A DNA stretch of 64,000 bases from Harmothoe impar (lineage: Eukaryota > Annelida > Polychaeta > Phyllodocida > Polynoidae). The notes under the pieces are model-generated. The model was given only the letters and a program-made list of their open reading frames with translations, searched no databases and was not told the origin of the DNA. The translations under genes and the position numbers were made by a program. Shown piece after piece: positions 1 to 13,693 of the stretch (the stretch's first letter is position 1; every line of letters starts with the position of its first letter). Where the stretch lies: assembly GCA_947462335.1 (NCBI GenBank), contig OX381721.1, forward strand, positions 9,176,001 to 9,240,000, given 5' to 3'.

Positions 1-159
1 CTATGTAGTAGAAATATACATACTCTGAATAAAAGAAATAGGCTAAGACCGGGAAATCTGTTACATTAGAGGGACAATGGATAGTGTATATTTAAGTAAG
101 TAACCAGGAAATAGCATCGCTACGATGACTTGTTTGAAGTGTCATGTTATATACACAAC

Positions 160-520
160 CAGGTGTATAAAATCCTGTCCAGTCAGCTACAAAATGTTCC
201 CTACACCAGGTCCATTTCTCAGTTTCACTCCTTACTGGCAGACTTCTCCTGCAGTCATAAAGAAGGCCAATGGATCACCTTACACTCTGAGGGGTAACAG
301 AAACCACTGAAGGTCTGGTTTCCAAGAAACGAAGATATGATTTACTGACATGGTATCCAATGGGTCACTTTTATCCTTGGGGGCCGGTTAGATACTCTAA
401 AAGTAGCAGGATCAAAAATAGAAATGGCAATAGTCCTTGGGTCACATGACAGTCATATTCTTAGTTGGATTATTTATCAGGTTTCTTTTATTTACTGGTC
501 ACTTTTCCAGGAATAGTAAG
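160..520. repeat. Partial copy L0 of left duplication family
   Basis: The stretch from about 190 to 480 aligns by eye with 5630-5790: both contain a 'GGTCCATTTCTCAGT' or 'GGGTCCATTTCTCAGT' core, then a 'CAGTCATATTCTTAGTTGGA' or 'CGCTCATATTCTCAGTTGGA' core in the same order, with small gaps. I read it as the degraded 5' part of the same segment that recurs at 5.6, 8.6 and 12.4 kb. No reading frame is shared convincingly. Ends are approximate. Confidence 0.5.
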
Positions 521-3500
521 GTTTCGTTCCCAATAATTTTGCTAAAATCCATGTAGGATTGAAAAAGTTGACATAATTATTTACACTATGTTCAGAACCA
601 ATGACTTTTATTAGTCTCAATGTACTGCACTATAGCCATACCGGGCAGAAATACCAATTCCTACCGGTGAATAGTATATTAATTATACTGGGGATCTTCA
701 TAAGATATACACATCTAAAATAATTCCATCAACTTCATCATCATCATTAACTCTGATGCAATAATACTTAGGACGCCTTCGGGGATAGATATTAATTACG
801 ATTATGTTAAGGTTGGTTGAGGACATAATTATGGACCATAAAATTATGTGGACATCGGCGCTGTATACATGTACCTAAATGATAACAAGAATCCTCCCCA
901 TAAATAGCGTTTTAACATGAACCTGAAAGCTAAATTACAAGGAGTAAATCAAGTCGGCAGCAAGGGATGTATGGTTCTTAGTGAGCATCCTGGTTCACTT
1001 TAAAGAATTGAGATTCAATCTTCTGACAAACCTACCTTTCAGTATTCACCACGAGAGCCTTAGTGTGTGGATGTCTCCCTCGTGGTTTTATTCCCCGCCT
1101 TCATCTCAGTGTGTGTGAAATAATTAGAGACACTGAGGCAATTCAGAGGTTGTCGGGGATGGATCTAGATCTTTGAAGGGCAAAGTAGCTATATATATCA
1201 AGTCTTGTAACAAGGGGCTGGGCAATTTAGGACCAGTACGGAGCTCAGATAATGCATGAAACAGTTGGGAAGAGGTGAATGTCACAGCTAGCCCCTTTGT
1301 AAAGCCCCATGGTTTAACAAAGTGTATGGATATAGAGTAGAAGATACAGGCCTCTTGGTTGATAGAATTATTTCCTGAGAAGTATAGAGTGTAGTGCAGA
1401 TTCCATAACAATTCCCATCCGTCAATGAACCTTGTTTCTATATGACATGATGCGGAATTAGCTAGATCCACAGGAAAGGTGACGAATTGATAGACAATAT
1501 AGCGAACAGAAATAGGGTGTGGTTACTATATCACAGCAAGTTACCTGTCAAAGGCTATGAAGGAGAGCTATAAAGTGATGCGAGCCACTCCATTTGTTAC
1601 TTCCTGTAGCTGCTATATGTTCCTACTTACTGCCCGATCTTATACATAATAAATCGTTTATATCATATAGGTTGGGCACATGAAAGATACTGTAGATATT
1701 TTAAACACCCATTAGACTGTTAGATGTGTCTCGCTCAACGGGTGAAATAATCTTCCTCTTTTACTGTGCATTTATGTCATTATTCTGATTAGATGGTTGA
1801 TGGCATGAGGCACCTGAGCATCTTGCTGAACTAGAGTAGAATTACAAAATTGGATCTCCAGTATGACTTAATCATATGGACTTCTGACATGCATTTGGTG
1901 CTTAATTACAAAAGTCCAAAGTATTTTACATGAGCTTCGAGCGTCAGTTTGAACAAAGGTAGAATTCCTCATCGATGTATTAGTAGCGTAATGAGTATTT
2001 CTCATGACAAATCCTCATTTTATCCCACTACAAAACAATATCTTAAGTTACAAAGAAACTCGTTTCAAACGGCCCCTTGGTTATGGTTTTCTTACGCATT
2101 TTTATCCTCAACACAGTATATGAAACAGGAGAAATAGACCAGCCTAGGTCCGCGGCAACATATAATGTGCTTGATTACAGTTTGTCAAGTGGCCAGAAAT
2201 TAACAGACGGTTTCAAACGTGACCACTTCTAATGACAAATGAATAACATCTGATTAGATACATTGACAACAATAGAACATGCATCACATAGCCACTGTTA
2301 CTTATGTACGGGCATTCCTTATGCCCAGGCTTTCTTTCGTGTCTACTTTATTATCTGCTAATATAATAACCACTGCTGACCTTTCGAAGACTTCTAAACA
2401 TGTGGAAGTAGGCAACGAAGCCAAATATGATGCTGCTGCTCATTCCTGCCGCAATACCCTTGTGGATATAGGCACTTAACCATTTGCTATTACAGTAGCA
2501 AATGGTTTCCTCAACTATACCTCATCCTTGCTGAGCTCATATACTAGCACCCCTAATGGCCTGCTGAACATACTAAGCGATCATCACCGACCCCGACATT
2601 AAGTGGTATAAATGTCGGCCTTAGACGAGGGGCAACATAACATGGCTGAAATGGAGCAGCACTTGATGCCTCCAGGGTAATACCTGCAGCCCACTGAAAC
2701 ATACACTCATAAGCATGCAATGGCAACATATCGGGCACATGGCAGACAGAAGCTCCTCCTGGGGCTTCTTTCAGAACGACCCTGCTGGTTAAAAAGTGCC
2801 GACAAGTTTAGAGTCTGACGATCATAAAAAGAGATCCCTTTCATAATAAATCACATAAAAATACATAGAAATATCTACCACCTATAGACGATGAGGAATA
2901 CCATCGTCAATTGCAAACTATGACATGCACTATTGATGATTTTTTCAAATGACAGATTTGGCAGTTGTTCTGAAGGAGGCCAATTGGGTGTTCAGAATGT
3001 ATGTTATCTGCATGTTCGCTGTTGAACTGGTTGGTTCTAAACGTGGACCTTTTTACTTAAGGACTATTACTGATTTATTGAGAAATGATATGAATCAATC
3101 GCAGACATTCATGGTTATAATACTTGAATTTGGACCTGTGTAATAAAGGTATTTCAGAATTAGAGATGGTTGGAGCCCTCGACTACTAACGGGCAAAATT
3201 AGTCTTCTAATCCTACTAACACATTAGCTAAATGATTATTTTAATGTTATTGTCTATATTATAGGCAACTATGTGTTGCTACAACATTGTTGACCAATAT
3301 GACTCTTGAACCTTTGCTTATAAAGAAGACTTAGTATCCAAGCAGGCTTAAGCAGAGTACCACTGCTGATCACACAGTTGCTGACATGCCTGCGGTTAGC
3401 AGATCAAGCTCTAGCAGTCCTCTGAGCTGCTCTGGGCTGCTTAGAACTGCTCGCTACAACCCTGACCACAGACAATTAATGTGGCCCCTGGGACTCCAGC

Positions 3501-4370
3501 CAGTGCATCACATCTGAATGCTATAAAACACTGGGTGTATGAATGGTGTTGTACATTCTCCTAACCATAGGTCACTCACAGGGGGGAGACCATCAACAGA
3601 TCAAGTGGTACAGGACATTAGTGCTGGTAGCCTGAGCAGGGGATACTTTGATATACTGTATAAATGCCTTATAATCATTCTTATTATACCTGTGCACATC
3701 TGAGGGCTGAAACCAATATTGAAGTATTTAAGATCTACAGTCAAAATTATTCAGACTGACTTAACCTCTTAGCCTTTATCACAGTCACAACACCGATACG
3801 GGTCATGCGTCAACACTTGTCATTTATGTCTTGATGTGTAACCATGTTACAAAGTGCATACATCATAATGTACATATTTGAGGCACACCTAATCCATACA
3901 TGTATACTAGTGATAGGAGACTTGACTGAACACCTGACTAACACTCTAAAAACCTATAATATGCATAAATGTGACACTGTGTGCGGAAAGGGACCGTAGT
4001 GCAGGGTACATTGAGATCTCCAGTCCATGTCACTAAACCCATATTTATAAATCTACATCTGAAACCTGATTTGACTTCAGTATAAACTGTTGAAATTGTA
4101 TTGAAATTAAGAGTACCACTGCACATGATGAGCCTATCCACATTTAATTCTTGAGGGTATGAGCATTGAGGTTGAGTATGTTGCGACAGTGACGGAGGAG
4201 TATGGGTGGCACTGGTATGGGTTGAGTGGATATGGGTTCTATGCAAATATTGACTGGTGTTTTTTTGCCATGGTATGCTGGCAGTTACACATGCTATTCC
4301 AATGCCCAAGTAATACCTTTCATCCAATAGAAGAATTGATTTTACAGTCCAAAGAACCGTCGGCAAATAA
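521..4370. other. Gene-free stretch, nothing recognised
   Basis: Only short, unsupported reading frames (under 120 codons) occur on either strand, with no domain motif, splice-flanked exon or RNA gene that I recognise. A small perfect 11-bp stem is formed by 2478-2488 and 2497-2507 with an 8-nt loop; its sequence shows no terminator or known RNA motif. Confidence 0.6.
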
Positions 4371-4806
4371 GGCAAAAAAAAGGGTGTGTTTCAGGTTACA
4401 TAGTCTGAAAATCTAGGTAGGGTAGGTCGTTTTTATTTGTGGTTTTTTTTTTAAACTTGGGCCTGAAAAGTCTCCAAAAATTGCCTCGCAAACTTCAGCG
4501 CTGACTCGCGGACAACGATGTTGACTCGTTGACTATCAAATTGACTCTGAAATAGCCGCAAAATTGTCTTATAAAGACAGATTGATCCCATGATCCCATG
4601 ACCTGAAAAGTTACCCAAAAAGTTGACTCGTAAACTTCAGCGCTGACTCGCCGACAACAGCGTTGACTCACGGACTATTAAAATGACTCTGAAATAGCCC
4701 TAAATCTTTTCATTTTTTTTCGAAACTGGATAAAAATTTCTAGGGTCGGCCCTGTTTAGCTAGGTAGGGTCGGGTTACCTGAAACACACCTTCTTTTTTT
4801 TTTGGC
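4371..4806. mobile_element. Short TIR element (MITE-like) with internal direct repeat
   Basis: The ends are inverted: on the left GGC, an A-run, then GGGTGTGTTTCAGGTTAC; on the right GTTACCTGAAACACACC, a T-run, then GGCC. Inside are two direct copies of a roughly 105-bp segment (about 4466-4570 and 4602-4705), each with CTGAAAAGT, CTTCAGCGCTGACTCG, CAACG/CAGCGTTGACTC and TGACTCTGAAATAGCC in order. There is no coding capacity, so it would be non-autonomous. The target duplication is not clear because the ends run into A/T tracts. Confidence 0.7.
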
Positions 4807-5210
4807 CTAATGCAATTGATAGCACCATGGACCCAGGTCTGTGATAGTCTGATTGCAATAACAATATTTGAACTATATATGTTTCTTCTCAGAAGGGTCA
4901 CCTCTTCTTGCTGCATCTGTATATAAGACCTTCAGTTGGTTACACTATGTTATGTGTGAAAGGTGTCAGGGAGGGTAGAGGTGATATATATAGCACGTGT
5001 TACAAACCACATGGGACCCATTTGTACACACCACAGCAGAATTGATGGTGTTATTAGCTGTTCCTGGGTAGCAGTGTTGTCAGTGAAGAACTAGTACTCC
5101 TGGAATATAAAAGACGATTCTCATTTTCGCTGTCTGTCATTCTAAGATGTTTGAAATCAGAGTTATTGCTACTGGCTTTCCTATGTCGCCGTATCCATTC
5201 TAAAACCCAT

Positions 5211-5388
5211 ATTGCATGAACGTTGACATTTAAGCAAAGACTTTCATGCTTAAAGTCATTCTTTAAGCAGTTTTCAGTTCGGTAAATGCCTTGTAAATGT
5301 GATGGAAGGGTCATAAAGGCATTTAAGAGGCTTTAAAGTGTCACTTTAAGCAGGCCATTATTTGCTTAAATGTCAACATTCATGCAAT
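5211..5388. mobile_element. 178-bp foldback MITE
   Basis: The outer ends are ATTGCATGAA and TTCATGCAAT, continuing inward as an inverted repeat: GTTGACATTTAAGCAAA on the left against TTTGCTTAAATGTCAAC on the right. The inner part repeats AAGCATTTAAG/CTTTAAG-like words. No coding content. The pairing is good enough that a transcript would fold into a hairpin. Confidence 0.65.
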
Positions 5389-5579
5389 GCCAACCGAGTC
5401 TTGATGCAAATCAAATTCGAGTAGACACTCTATCAGGAACTAGACAAATATTAGGGACATGCTGTAGGAGTATAGCTTCATTAATATCCTATAAAATGAT
5501 GATGTAGGTAAGATATTATCTGTGCCAAGAAAACGAAACAAATACTACATTGATCACACCAGCATGCCTAAGAGTAGCA

Positions 5580-7250
5580 GTTTTGTGTGTGATGTTACAA
5601 ACACAAAAAAACTATTCTCTCCATTTATATACAAAACGTCCCTACACTGGGTCCATTTCTCAGTCTCACTCATACACTGTTGGCTTTTCCAGCACTGGTT
5701 GCTATTAATAGCAGGGTCATATAACGCTCATATTCTCAGTTGGATGTGTTGTTGAGCTTGTTAAATAGTGTTCGGGAAGGTTAGGTTTGAAGAAGGCTTT
5801 CAGAGTTGCATTACCCCCTATACCCTTTGCTCTTCAGAGAAACCATTACAATCATCTCCCACGGGCAGTGCATACAATAGGCCCGCCCAGTGTCTGCTTC
5901 TTGGACCGGCTTGCAGTTGCGGAGGGTCCACACATTGTCCTCTATTATATATCACTGGTTCTAAAGGTTATGCAGACTCAGCATCTCATGACAAAAGGCT
6001 GTCTCAAAGATATATGCCCGTGTGAATAAATTCAAAGCGGAGACATACAGCTGATTAATGTCATGTTGTTGGGATGGACAGTATATCCAGACAACGTAAC
6101 TTCGACATAAGTGACTGGGAAGACAGCTAGTTAACACAAAATCTAGGGAGCATGTCTGAAGTAGATCTCATGTGGAAATGGTTTCCTGCTACCAAAGTCA
6201 GAATCTAAAATAAGGATAATTTTAGTCATAAGTACCCTCTGCCTTGCTACACTAATATTATATACTTTATTTGTCTGAATGGAACCAGCCAAATGAAGTA
6301 TATCACCTGTGTCTTCTGGGGTCTCTGGCCAATAGCTCAGCAAGAGTGCTCGATTGTTAGATAGGCATATGTGTTTCTTTATACAGTTTATTCGTCTAAC
6401 ATTGTAAATTATAATGCATACATCCATCAAATGAGTAACGTGTTTTTATGGTATACTGGGCTGAATCCGTTCGTGTTACCGCTCTGTAGTGAATGGGTAA
6501 ACATGGCTATGTGCTAGAAAAAGAATTGTTGAAATCGCCTTGGCAAGTTGGATTGTAAACAATTTGGACCAATTTTAACATCATCAATGCCCTGTAATTG
6601 AGAGTAACAGCCCCAATTTACCATTCTTTTGGCGTATTCATGGACTTGCAAATAGGTTGCAATGTGTTTTCCACCATCCCAATTGAGTAGAAACCTTCTG
6701 CCTAACAGTCACTTTGGTTCTTTTTCAAGGAATTTGTCAATGGCGTAGCTCTTGACAGATTAAGTGAGACCAACATAGCAGTACCAGGCTGAAAATCTTT
6801 GTGTGTAGTGATTAGGAATACGCAGTGCACTAACTACCAAAGCTGGTTATTTCTTCTCGATCCTACTCATGAAATAACCTTACACAGCTAGTTTGAGGTA
6901 GCCTGATTGGAGAATCAGGCAGGCGCCTCTCATTGTCAAACATAACTTTAATGGTCTCCACAAAAAGCAATATCCCTAACCCCCATTCCCAGCACCATTC
7001 TCGAGGCAGGCAGAGTGTAACACATCTCACTACATGCAGCCATGTTGAGAAGATGGGGGCGGGGGTATCATTCTGCTGGGAACCAACATCAAACCAGGCA
7101 CAATCGGACGTGCCACAGAGAAATGGGACCACCAACATCAGTCCCATCATTGTAGATCAAAGTAACATTGCTGGGAGGCTCTTTACAGCTTTCTTATCTT
7201 ATAAACATAGGCCTTATCACACTAGAACATCGGAATTTAAACATTGAAAT
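5580..7250. repeat. Copy L1 of left duplication family
   Basis: Segments align in the same order with L2 and L3. They are 5780-6010 (AGGCTTTCAGAGTTGCATTAC) with 8575-8740 and 12400-12560; 6530-6720 (CACCATCCCAATTGAGTAG) with 9640-9830; and 6830-7060 (GGTCTCCACAAAAAGCA) with 9950-10100 and 20150-20350. Divergence is high, with many indels, so the duplication is old. On the minus strand the last block keeps one frame with a Phe-Val-Glu-Thr core in all three copies. That is a hint of a former exon, but stops and indels interrupt it. This copy lacks the three insertions found in L3. Confidence 0.7.
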
Positions 7251-8559
7251 AGAATTCGTAAAACGTCCCACTAATTAAGGTCAATATAAATCAAATAATA
7301 ACTATATGTGTAGATGGTATCTACTTCACACAAATAACCGATTTATTTCCACTGTTGTAGAATCATAGAGGCCTGGGGGCTCCCTCCCCATACCATTGAT
7401 TGTTTATTTCGCACGGTGTTCTGTTCCATTTGAAACAGCACTATGGGTGGTAGGTCACATGCAATTGACAAAATACCCATGTAGCAACATCGTATTTATC
7501 CAGTGTACAAAGCATTAGACGAATCGGGGAAATTGCCCAAAAAATATTTATATATTGCTTCTTTAATGCACTGGAAAGATCCTTTCAGTAGTATTTTCAA
7601 GTATTTTGCTATCGCAATAATTACGGGGTAATAGATACAATCCATATTTCACTTTCTTATTTATTTCCTGCTAATTCTCCAACTTCTCTTATGTTCCAAT
7701 GAGGTATCTTTCCCTCCCTTGACATGGGCATAATCAATGATGTGTGGCTAATCGGTTAGCACTATGTTACCATAGCATAAGGCAGTAAGGATCGGTGGGA
7801 AACAGCCCAAACATTTGATAAGGTATAGTTCTCAGAGAAATCTCCAAGCAGAATGTTTTCCTCATCAGTAACTTGGAGCAGAGTCTGGTGTAATTGCCCT
7901 ATGTCATGATCCATCATGGTGTGAAGGATCGATCACTAAGTTAGAAGGTTAACCTTTACATCAACAGCACTATTTCATGTCTTATTTCCTTGTGTAGACA
8001 TTCTTTCATTCGGACAAAGACCTCTCCTCCAACCCCTGCTATTAATGGGACTGCCAAGCTACCACGTTGGAGGCAAACAGAGTCGAACAAAGTGTATCAC
8101 TAGCCCACCACTAGCTTTTCAGGAAATGCTGGGCGTGGTACTGAATGCCTTGGATTGCACACTGTCGTTCTTTAAAATTTCCAAATATGAAAACGTCCCC
8201 ATTATTAACCCAAACTTTTAAGCAGACATAAAATATATTTGTTGGTCATACGTTATCAATGAAATACATCTTTCTCCTTCGTGAGGCATATTGTTAGACA
8301 TTACCATTCAGTTTTTAAAAAAACTGGGCTTATTTGCAACCTTACCCATTTTGGACATCCCAAAGCTAATACTGTCCTGACTAGCTAAATCAAGAACAAT
8401 GCCGCTCGGTCCCCTTGCCTCAGGCACCACCACTCACATAATCTAAACTGGACAGCCCTGGATGCACCACTTTCCGCTCGGGGTCACCACTGTCACCTGT
8501 GCGTGGCTAGACATCCAAGACCTAAATGTGTTTTGGCCACCTATATATAGTCCTTTTAT
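7251..8559. other. Spacer between L1 and L2, nothing recognised
   Basis: No reading frame with a recognisable domain, no RNA gene and no clear inverted repeat element were seen. It may be further duplication-unit sequence too diverged to align by eye. Confidence 0.5.
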
Positions 8560-10250
8560 AGGGAGTTCTAGGTTTAGAGCAGGAGAGGTGTGAAGCTTTC
8601 AGAGTTCCATTACCTCCCTGCCCTATGCCATTCGAGGAAGCCATTACCATCAACTTCCCCAGTGGCTGCCTTCACAAGATCACTGTCTGGTTCCTGGACT
8701 GGCTCTAAAGGCTCTGCAGACTTACTTTGTTGGATTTCACAATACTTCTTATACACGCGTTCAAAGTATTAATTCAAAGAAAGTGCAACTCTCAACAAAG
8801 ACAGAAATGAAGATGCGTCATGTGTTATGCATGGCAGATTTTATCAGCCTATATGCTAAATCAAGATGCTTAATACTTAACGCCGGCGGATAGACTGTAA
8901 CAGTTAGAAGAGCTATGTTCATCGATCCAAATTACAGTAAAATTAGGCACATTTATTGTTTCACCAACTAAGTGATGGACTGAATAGCAATCAAGAGTAA
9001 CGTGTAACGTGAATGAAACCTGGAAAATGATTAGACCCTATTATGTGTGTTTGCTCTAATTGCTAAGTGTTTGGCTGACCGATAAGACAAGCCCCTTTGT
9101 GTTGTTGCTATAAACCTCAGTGTCTTCCCACAGTGGGACAGTGCATGAGACACAACAAACCTATTCTAGAATGATAGAGTGCTCCTCTGTACTGCCACCC
9201 TGAGGATCCAGACTCACTTGGACTGTGTAATTCATCCTGAGCAGCTGGGACAGGTGGATAATGGTGTAGGTAATGAGATATGGGGTAAGTCTCATGTTTC
9301 TACCACGGTCTCTCACAAATAGCTCAGCCTAACTGCTGCATTATTACATGCGGCTTGTGCATTCATTAAAGGTAGACGGCTGGTGTATAGTTATTTCATT
9401 TATACAACATCTTTGTGACTTGAATGTTTGGTTTTCATTATGCTACCTAACTTAATACTGAGAACAGACATATAAATTAGTTTTCATCTTTATATGAAAA
9501 GAATAATGGCGGGGGGAGGGGTGCACTTCATTGTTTTATGGTTTATGTTTATGTTTTATGGTTTATGTTTATTGCATCATTGGTATGTAGTAAAATTTAT
9601 GAAAGTTGGTAAGACTGAGTATAAAAAAGCAGTGATTGAAATGGATTTGGCAAGGTGGATTGTAGCAACGTGTACCAATTACAAGGCTACCAATGGTCTG
9701 TAAGTGAACGGAAGAAATCTCAATTTCTAACTTTCTGGAATTCATCCTGGCATTAAAAAAAGGAGCAAAGTGTTTTGTTTTGTAAGTTCTTCACCATCCC
9801 AATTGAGTAGGTCCCTTTGTCATATTCTCCATTTGAATTTTATTCAAAGGATTTTTCTGTAACCTGGTTTTAACCAATAAAATGTGAGTACTGTAGTAAT
9901 TCCAAGTTGATCGTGATTTGTGTGGACCTTCTTGCGCCATGCATCCATCCCACCACATTGAGCTGGTTATTTTATCCCCATCAGGTCTCATCAAAGAGCC
10001 TTGTTTGAAGCAGCCAGGCACCTCCCATTGTCATCTAACTGTAAAGATGTGGTCTCCACAAAAAGCAGTATCTTCTGCACCAATTCTAAGCCTCACTCTG
10101 AAGGCAGGTACACACTTACACATTCGGATGGCCCCCAACTATCCCACTCAAGGGTACCCAGCAACTAAGTTACTGTTAGGTATAAGAGCTGCCTGAGGAT
10201 GTATAATGTGGACGGGCTGACGCAACTGTCTTAAAATTCTCGTCCTATGG
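8560..10250. repeat. Copy L2 of left duplication family
   Basis: Matches L1 and L3 block by block. The 9060-9240 block (ACACAACAAACCTATTC, then TGTGTAATTCATCCTGA) matches 12800-12890 in L3. The 9610-9830 block matches L1 6520-6690, including CACCATCCCAATTGAGTAG. The 9920-10110 block matches L1 6850-7000 and L3 20130-20310 through the shared GTGGTCTCCACAAA core. It is an uninterrupted counterpart of the insertion sites in L3. Confidence 0.7.
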
Positions 10251-10623
10251 TAACCAACTATAGGGTTCATTCGTTGAGGTTACATTAGTGAGTGCTAGGT
10301 GGAGGGCTAAGTGTTAGTTAAATCTATATGACGTCTCCTATTTATAGGCCCATGTAGTTATTTGCTGGCGGTCCAATTGGTGATTAATGTATGGGGTCAA
10401 TTAGTATAAATGTAATAATACAGTGCTGTCAGACAAATAATCTTCTTTTGCACCAGTAAAGGGGTCTTTGGCTTATTATTCCCAACTATACACTTAATTG
10501 AGGCTACCAGTAATTAGACCGCCCAGGTATTGGGGATCACCATTGTTAGGGAAATGAGTACCACGGGGGGCTGCACCAGTGGCAGTTCTAATTGGGGATA
10601 GTTGATGCACCACCTGCACACCA
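10251..10623. other. Spacer before TIR element
   Basis: No gene seen. The part from about 10500 to 10600 (AGTAATTAGACCGCC, then ACCAGTGGCAGTTCTAATTGGG) is similar to 12040-12150, so it belongs to the duplication family. Confidence 0.5.
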
Positions 10624-11461
10624 CACTGTGAAAAAGATGTCATCAAAATGATGGTGAATCACCAGCAACTTTTGGGACATAACTTTCACCGTTTTTTAAC
10701 GGCGACAGTCACTGTTCATTTAATGTAGAATCACCGTTAATTTTATGTAGAATCACCATTAATAGATTCAGAGTATTCAAATATACAGAGATTCAGCGTT
10801 ATTGGCAGTACTATTACAGACTTTGGGAATATTCTATAAGACTCACAGGGAGTTTGATTATGGTGACTTTAGTTACTGTAGTATACATCGAAAAACTTAC
10901 GGATAAGCCATACTTTGACTTCGTCCTGATCATGTACGCCACACTGGCGATCTGACTTGCATACTAGAGGTTTTACTCTATAGGATTGATACAAGGCAGA
11001 GTTCCCAGAGGTGGGGATATAATACATTGTATGTTACCACAAAATAGGTGTATAGATCCATACAGCTTCTTTCTTCTGGATATTATCAAGTGATCATTGT
11101 ATTTTGTCAAACCTATCACAAGATTGATTTGTTAAATTGTCAAACATATAGATTAATTGAAAATTACCATTATTTCAACATGTTTACTCCACTTCAAGGG
11201 CTCAAACTGTCCAGAAAAATCTTCTCACAAACCAGGCCACCTATCTATGACAAAATCCACTATATGTGGCTCCCTCTGGGATTTGACATTAGAAGATGAA
11301 TTTACTTTGAATCATTGTAATCCAAACCAGGTTAGCATTTAACAAGGATCCACTGTGAAATGGCTGATATTTACGATGATTCATTGTATTCCAAATAACG
11401 GTGAATCAGCGTTAAATTTTACAGAGTGAATCTGTAAAAAGTACATCTTTATTTTACGGTG
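10624..11461. mobile_element. CACTG-ended TIR element with ACCGTTAAT motifs
   Basis: The left end CACTGTGAAAAAGATG faces a right end that reads CACCGTAAAATAAAGATG on the opposite strand, and both are flanked by CA (10622-10623 and 11462-11463). Just inside each end sit repeated GAATCACCGTTAAT or GAATCAGCGTTAAA words in both orientations (10690-10800 and 11395-11440). This layout, short CACTG tips plus a private subterminal motif, recurs in three other elements of the window. No transposase frame is present. Confidence 0.55.
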
Positions 11462-12029
11462 CACCCAGCTCAATGCCCAATCAGAAATCAACAAAATGTA
11501 GCAGTTGTACTGCTCTCCATACCATGCCGCTGCGTATTCATTTGTAATGAATGGTGTATTGGCACACAATTTTAAATTCACTGAGCAGTAATCAGATAAG
11601 TTGAGTGAATAGGTTGGAGAGAGTAAATAGAGAAACACCAATTCCTGATGAACGATTGAGGAGGAAGTCTAGGAACTGACCGTTCAGGGCGTTTTGACTA
11701 GGGTGCCAGTATAGATGATTATTGAGCTTAATGTTAATTCAACTTACAAGTGCAATTTAACAGTATGGCATGTTTTAAGCGTGGTAATAATCAAGGTATA
11801 CATTCTGCATCATCACGAAATAGATTCAAAAACTCATCAGAACCCATGCTCTTACTACAAATGTGGCCAGTGCGTATTACTTTATAGTTCCACAGAATAT
11901 TAAATCCATATCTTCATATCTGTGTGGTAGAGATTTCATGAATAAAGGAGACCCATGCAAAGGCATCCTACAGAATCTAAGGGTGGATTCAGTCTTTTTC
12001 TGTCCTTTTGTAATTAGCAAAGACGGCGG
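11462..12029. other. Gene-free spacer
   Basis: No domain-bearing reading frame, RNA gene or repeat structure was recognised here. Confidence 0.5.
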
Positions 12030-13035
12030 ACATATTGATTGAAGCCACCATCAATAATTAGACCTACAAGGGATTGGGAATCAGCATTGTCAGCTCAGGG
12101 AGCCCTAACTAGCCAACAGGAAAGTACCAGTGGCAATTTTAATTGGGCTCTTGTAGATTCTTTGCATAAAGACATTTCCCAGCTCGCCCTCCCCCACCTT
12201 AATTAAAATGGACATGATGTCCCTATGGCATAGGACTTTGTTAATTGCCATTATACACATCTCCAAGGCAGCTGTATCACATTGCTATATATATAAGTAT
12301 AGCTATATTATATACCACTGTCAACGGACATAAATGAAAGGAATTGCTTGTTACAAAACGGAGATAGTGGTATATCGTATTTGTAATAGATTGGTTAGGT
12401 GTGAGTACAGTCTAAAGATTTTAGAGTTCCATTACCTCCGTACCCAAGGCCATTTAGAAAAATCATCACCATCACTTTTTCCAGTCACTGCCTTCACAGG
12501 TCACTATTTGGTTCTTTCGCTGGATCTAAATGGTTCTAATGTTGTGTTTAAGACCAACAGCTGATAAATTTGTCCAAATGGCATGTGTCTACAGAGACAA
12601 GAATGAAGATTTAGCATATTATAATGATGTTTTGCATACTTATATGAGTAAATATGCCTGATTGATTTTTAGGGACTTAGGTTATTCAAAATTTACCAAG
12701 CATAATGTAATATATATTGTATTCATGAATAAATAATTATATTCATCTATAAAGACTGGAGAGAATTAATGTTCTTACCGATCTCACAGTACAACACGGA
12801 CAACACACTATACACAACAAACCTATTCCACAATGACTGAGGCCACCTCTGTATTGGGCATGGTGCTGGACTGTGCAATTCATCCTAACAAAATTGAAGA
12901 AGGAAATAGATCTTATTCTATTGAATATAAGATTTTGAATAACATGATAGTCTGACGGTAAACATTTGTGCCAATCACAAGTTCATCAAGATGGCCTCTA
13001 AGAGAGGGAAAGAAACCCCAATTTACAATTCAGGC

Positions 13036-13679
13036 GTAATTACGTAATGTACAACACGACACATATTGGAGGTAATATTTTTGTATTTCAAACAACACAA
13101 AATTAAGACAATATAATCCCTATTGCGGGTACATTTTTCTTAAAAACTAACATTGTATATGGGATGGTGGGCCGGTAAAGGTGCGTCTTGCTGTTGAGAG
13201 TTCAGTGGTAGCAATGGCTGGCACGGCCGGTGGTGTGACGTCACTTCCTTTATAGTTCCCGTATAATCCTCTAGGTGGTGTACATGCTTAAATTAAGCGC
13301 GATGGGACATCACGTATAATTACGTAATGTACAACACGACACATATTGGAGGTAATATTTTTGTATTTCAAACAACACAAAATTAAGACAATATAATCCC
13401 TATTGCGGGTACATTTTTCTTAAAAACTAACATTGTATATGGGATGGTGGGCGGGTAAAGGTGCGTCTTGCTGTTGAGAGTTCAGTGGTGGCAATGGCTG
13501 GCACGGCCGGTGGTGTGACGTCACTTCCTTTATAGTTCCCGTATACTCCCATAGGTGGTGTACATGCTTAAATTAAGCGCGATGGGACATCACGTATAAT
13601 TACGTAATGTACAACACGACACATATTGGAGGTAATATTTTTGTATTTCAAACAACACAAAATTAAGACAATATAATCC
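13036..13679 (-). repeat. 3' split direct repeats B1-A2-B2 plus extra A3-B3 unit
   Basis: In element orientation the order is B1 (13679-13594, 86 bp), A2 (13596-13456), a 56-bp middle (13455-13400), B2 (13399-13314), then A3 (13316-13176), middle (13175-13120) and B3 (13119-13036). GTA occurs at each junction (13036, 13314 and 13594). The usual Ngaro end has only B1-A2-B2, so one ~280-bp unit appears duplicated. Units 1 and 2 differ at a handful of positions. Confidence 0.85.
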
Positions 13680-13693
13680 AGACCGAAGGTGGA

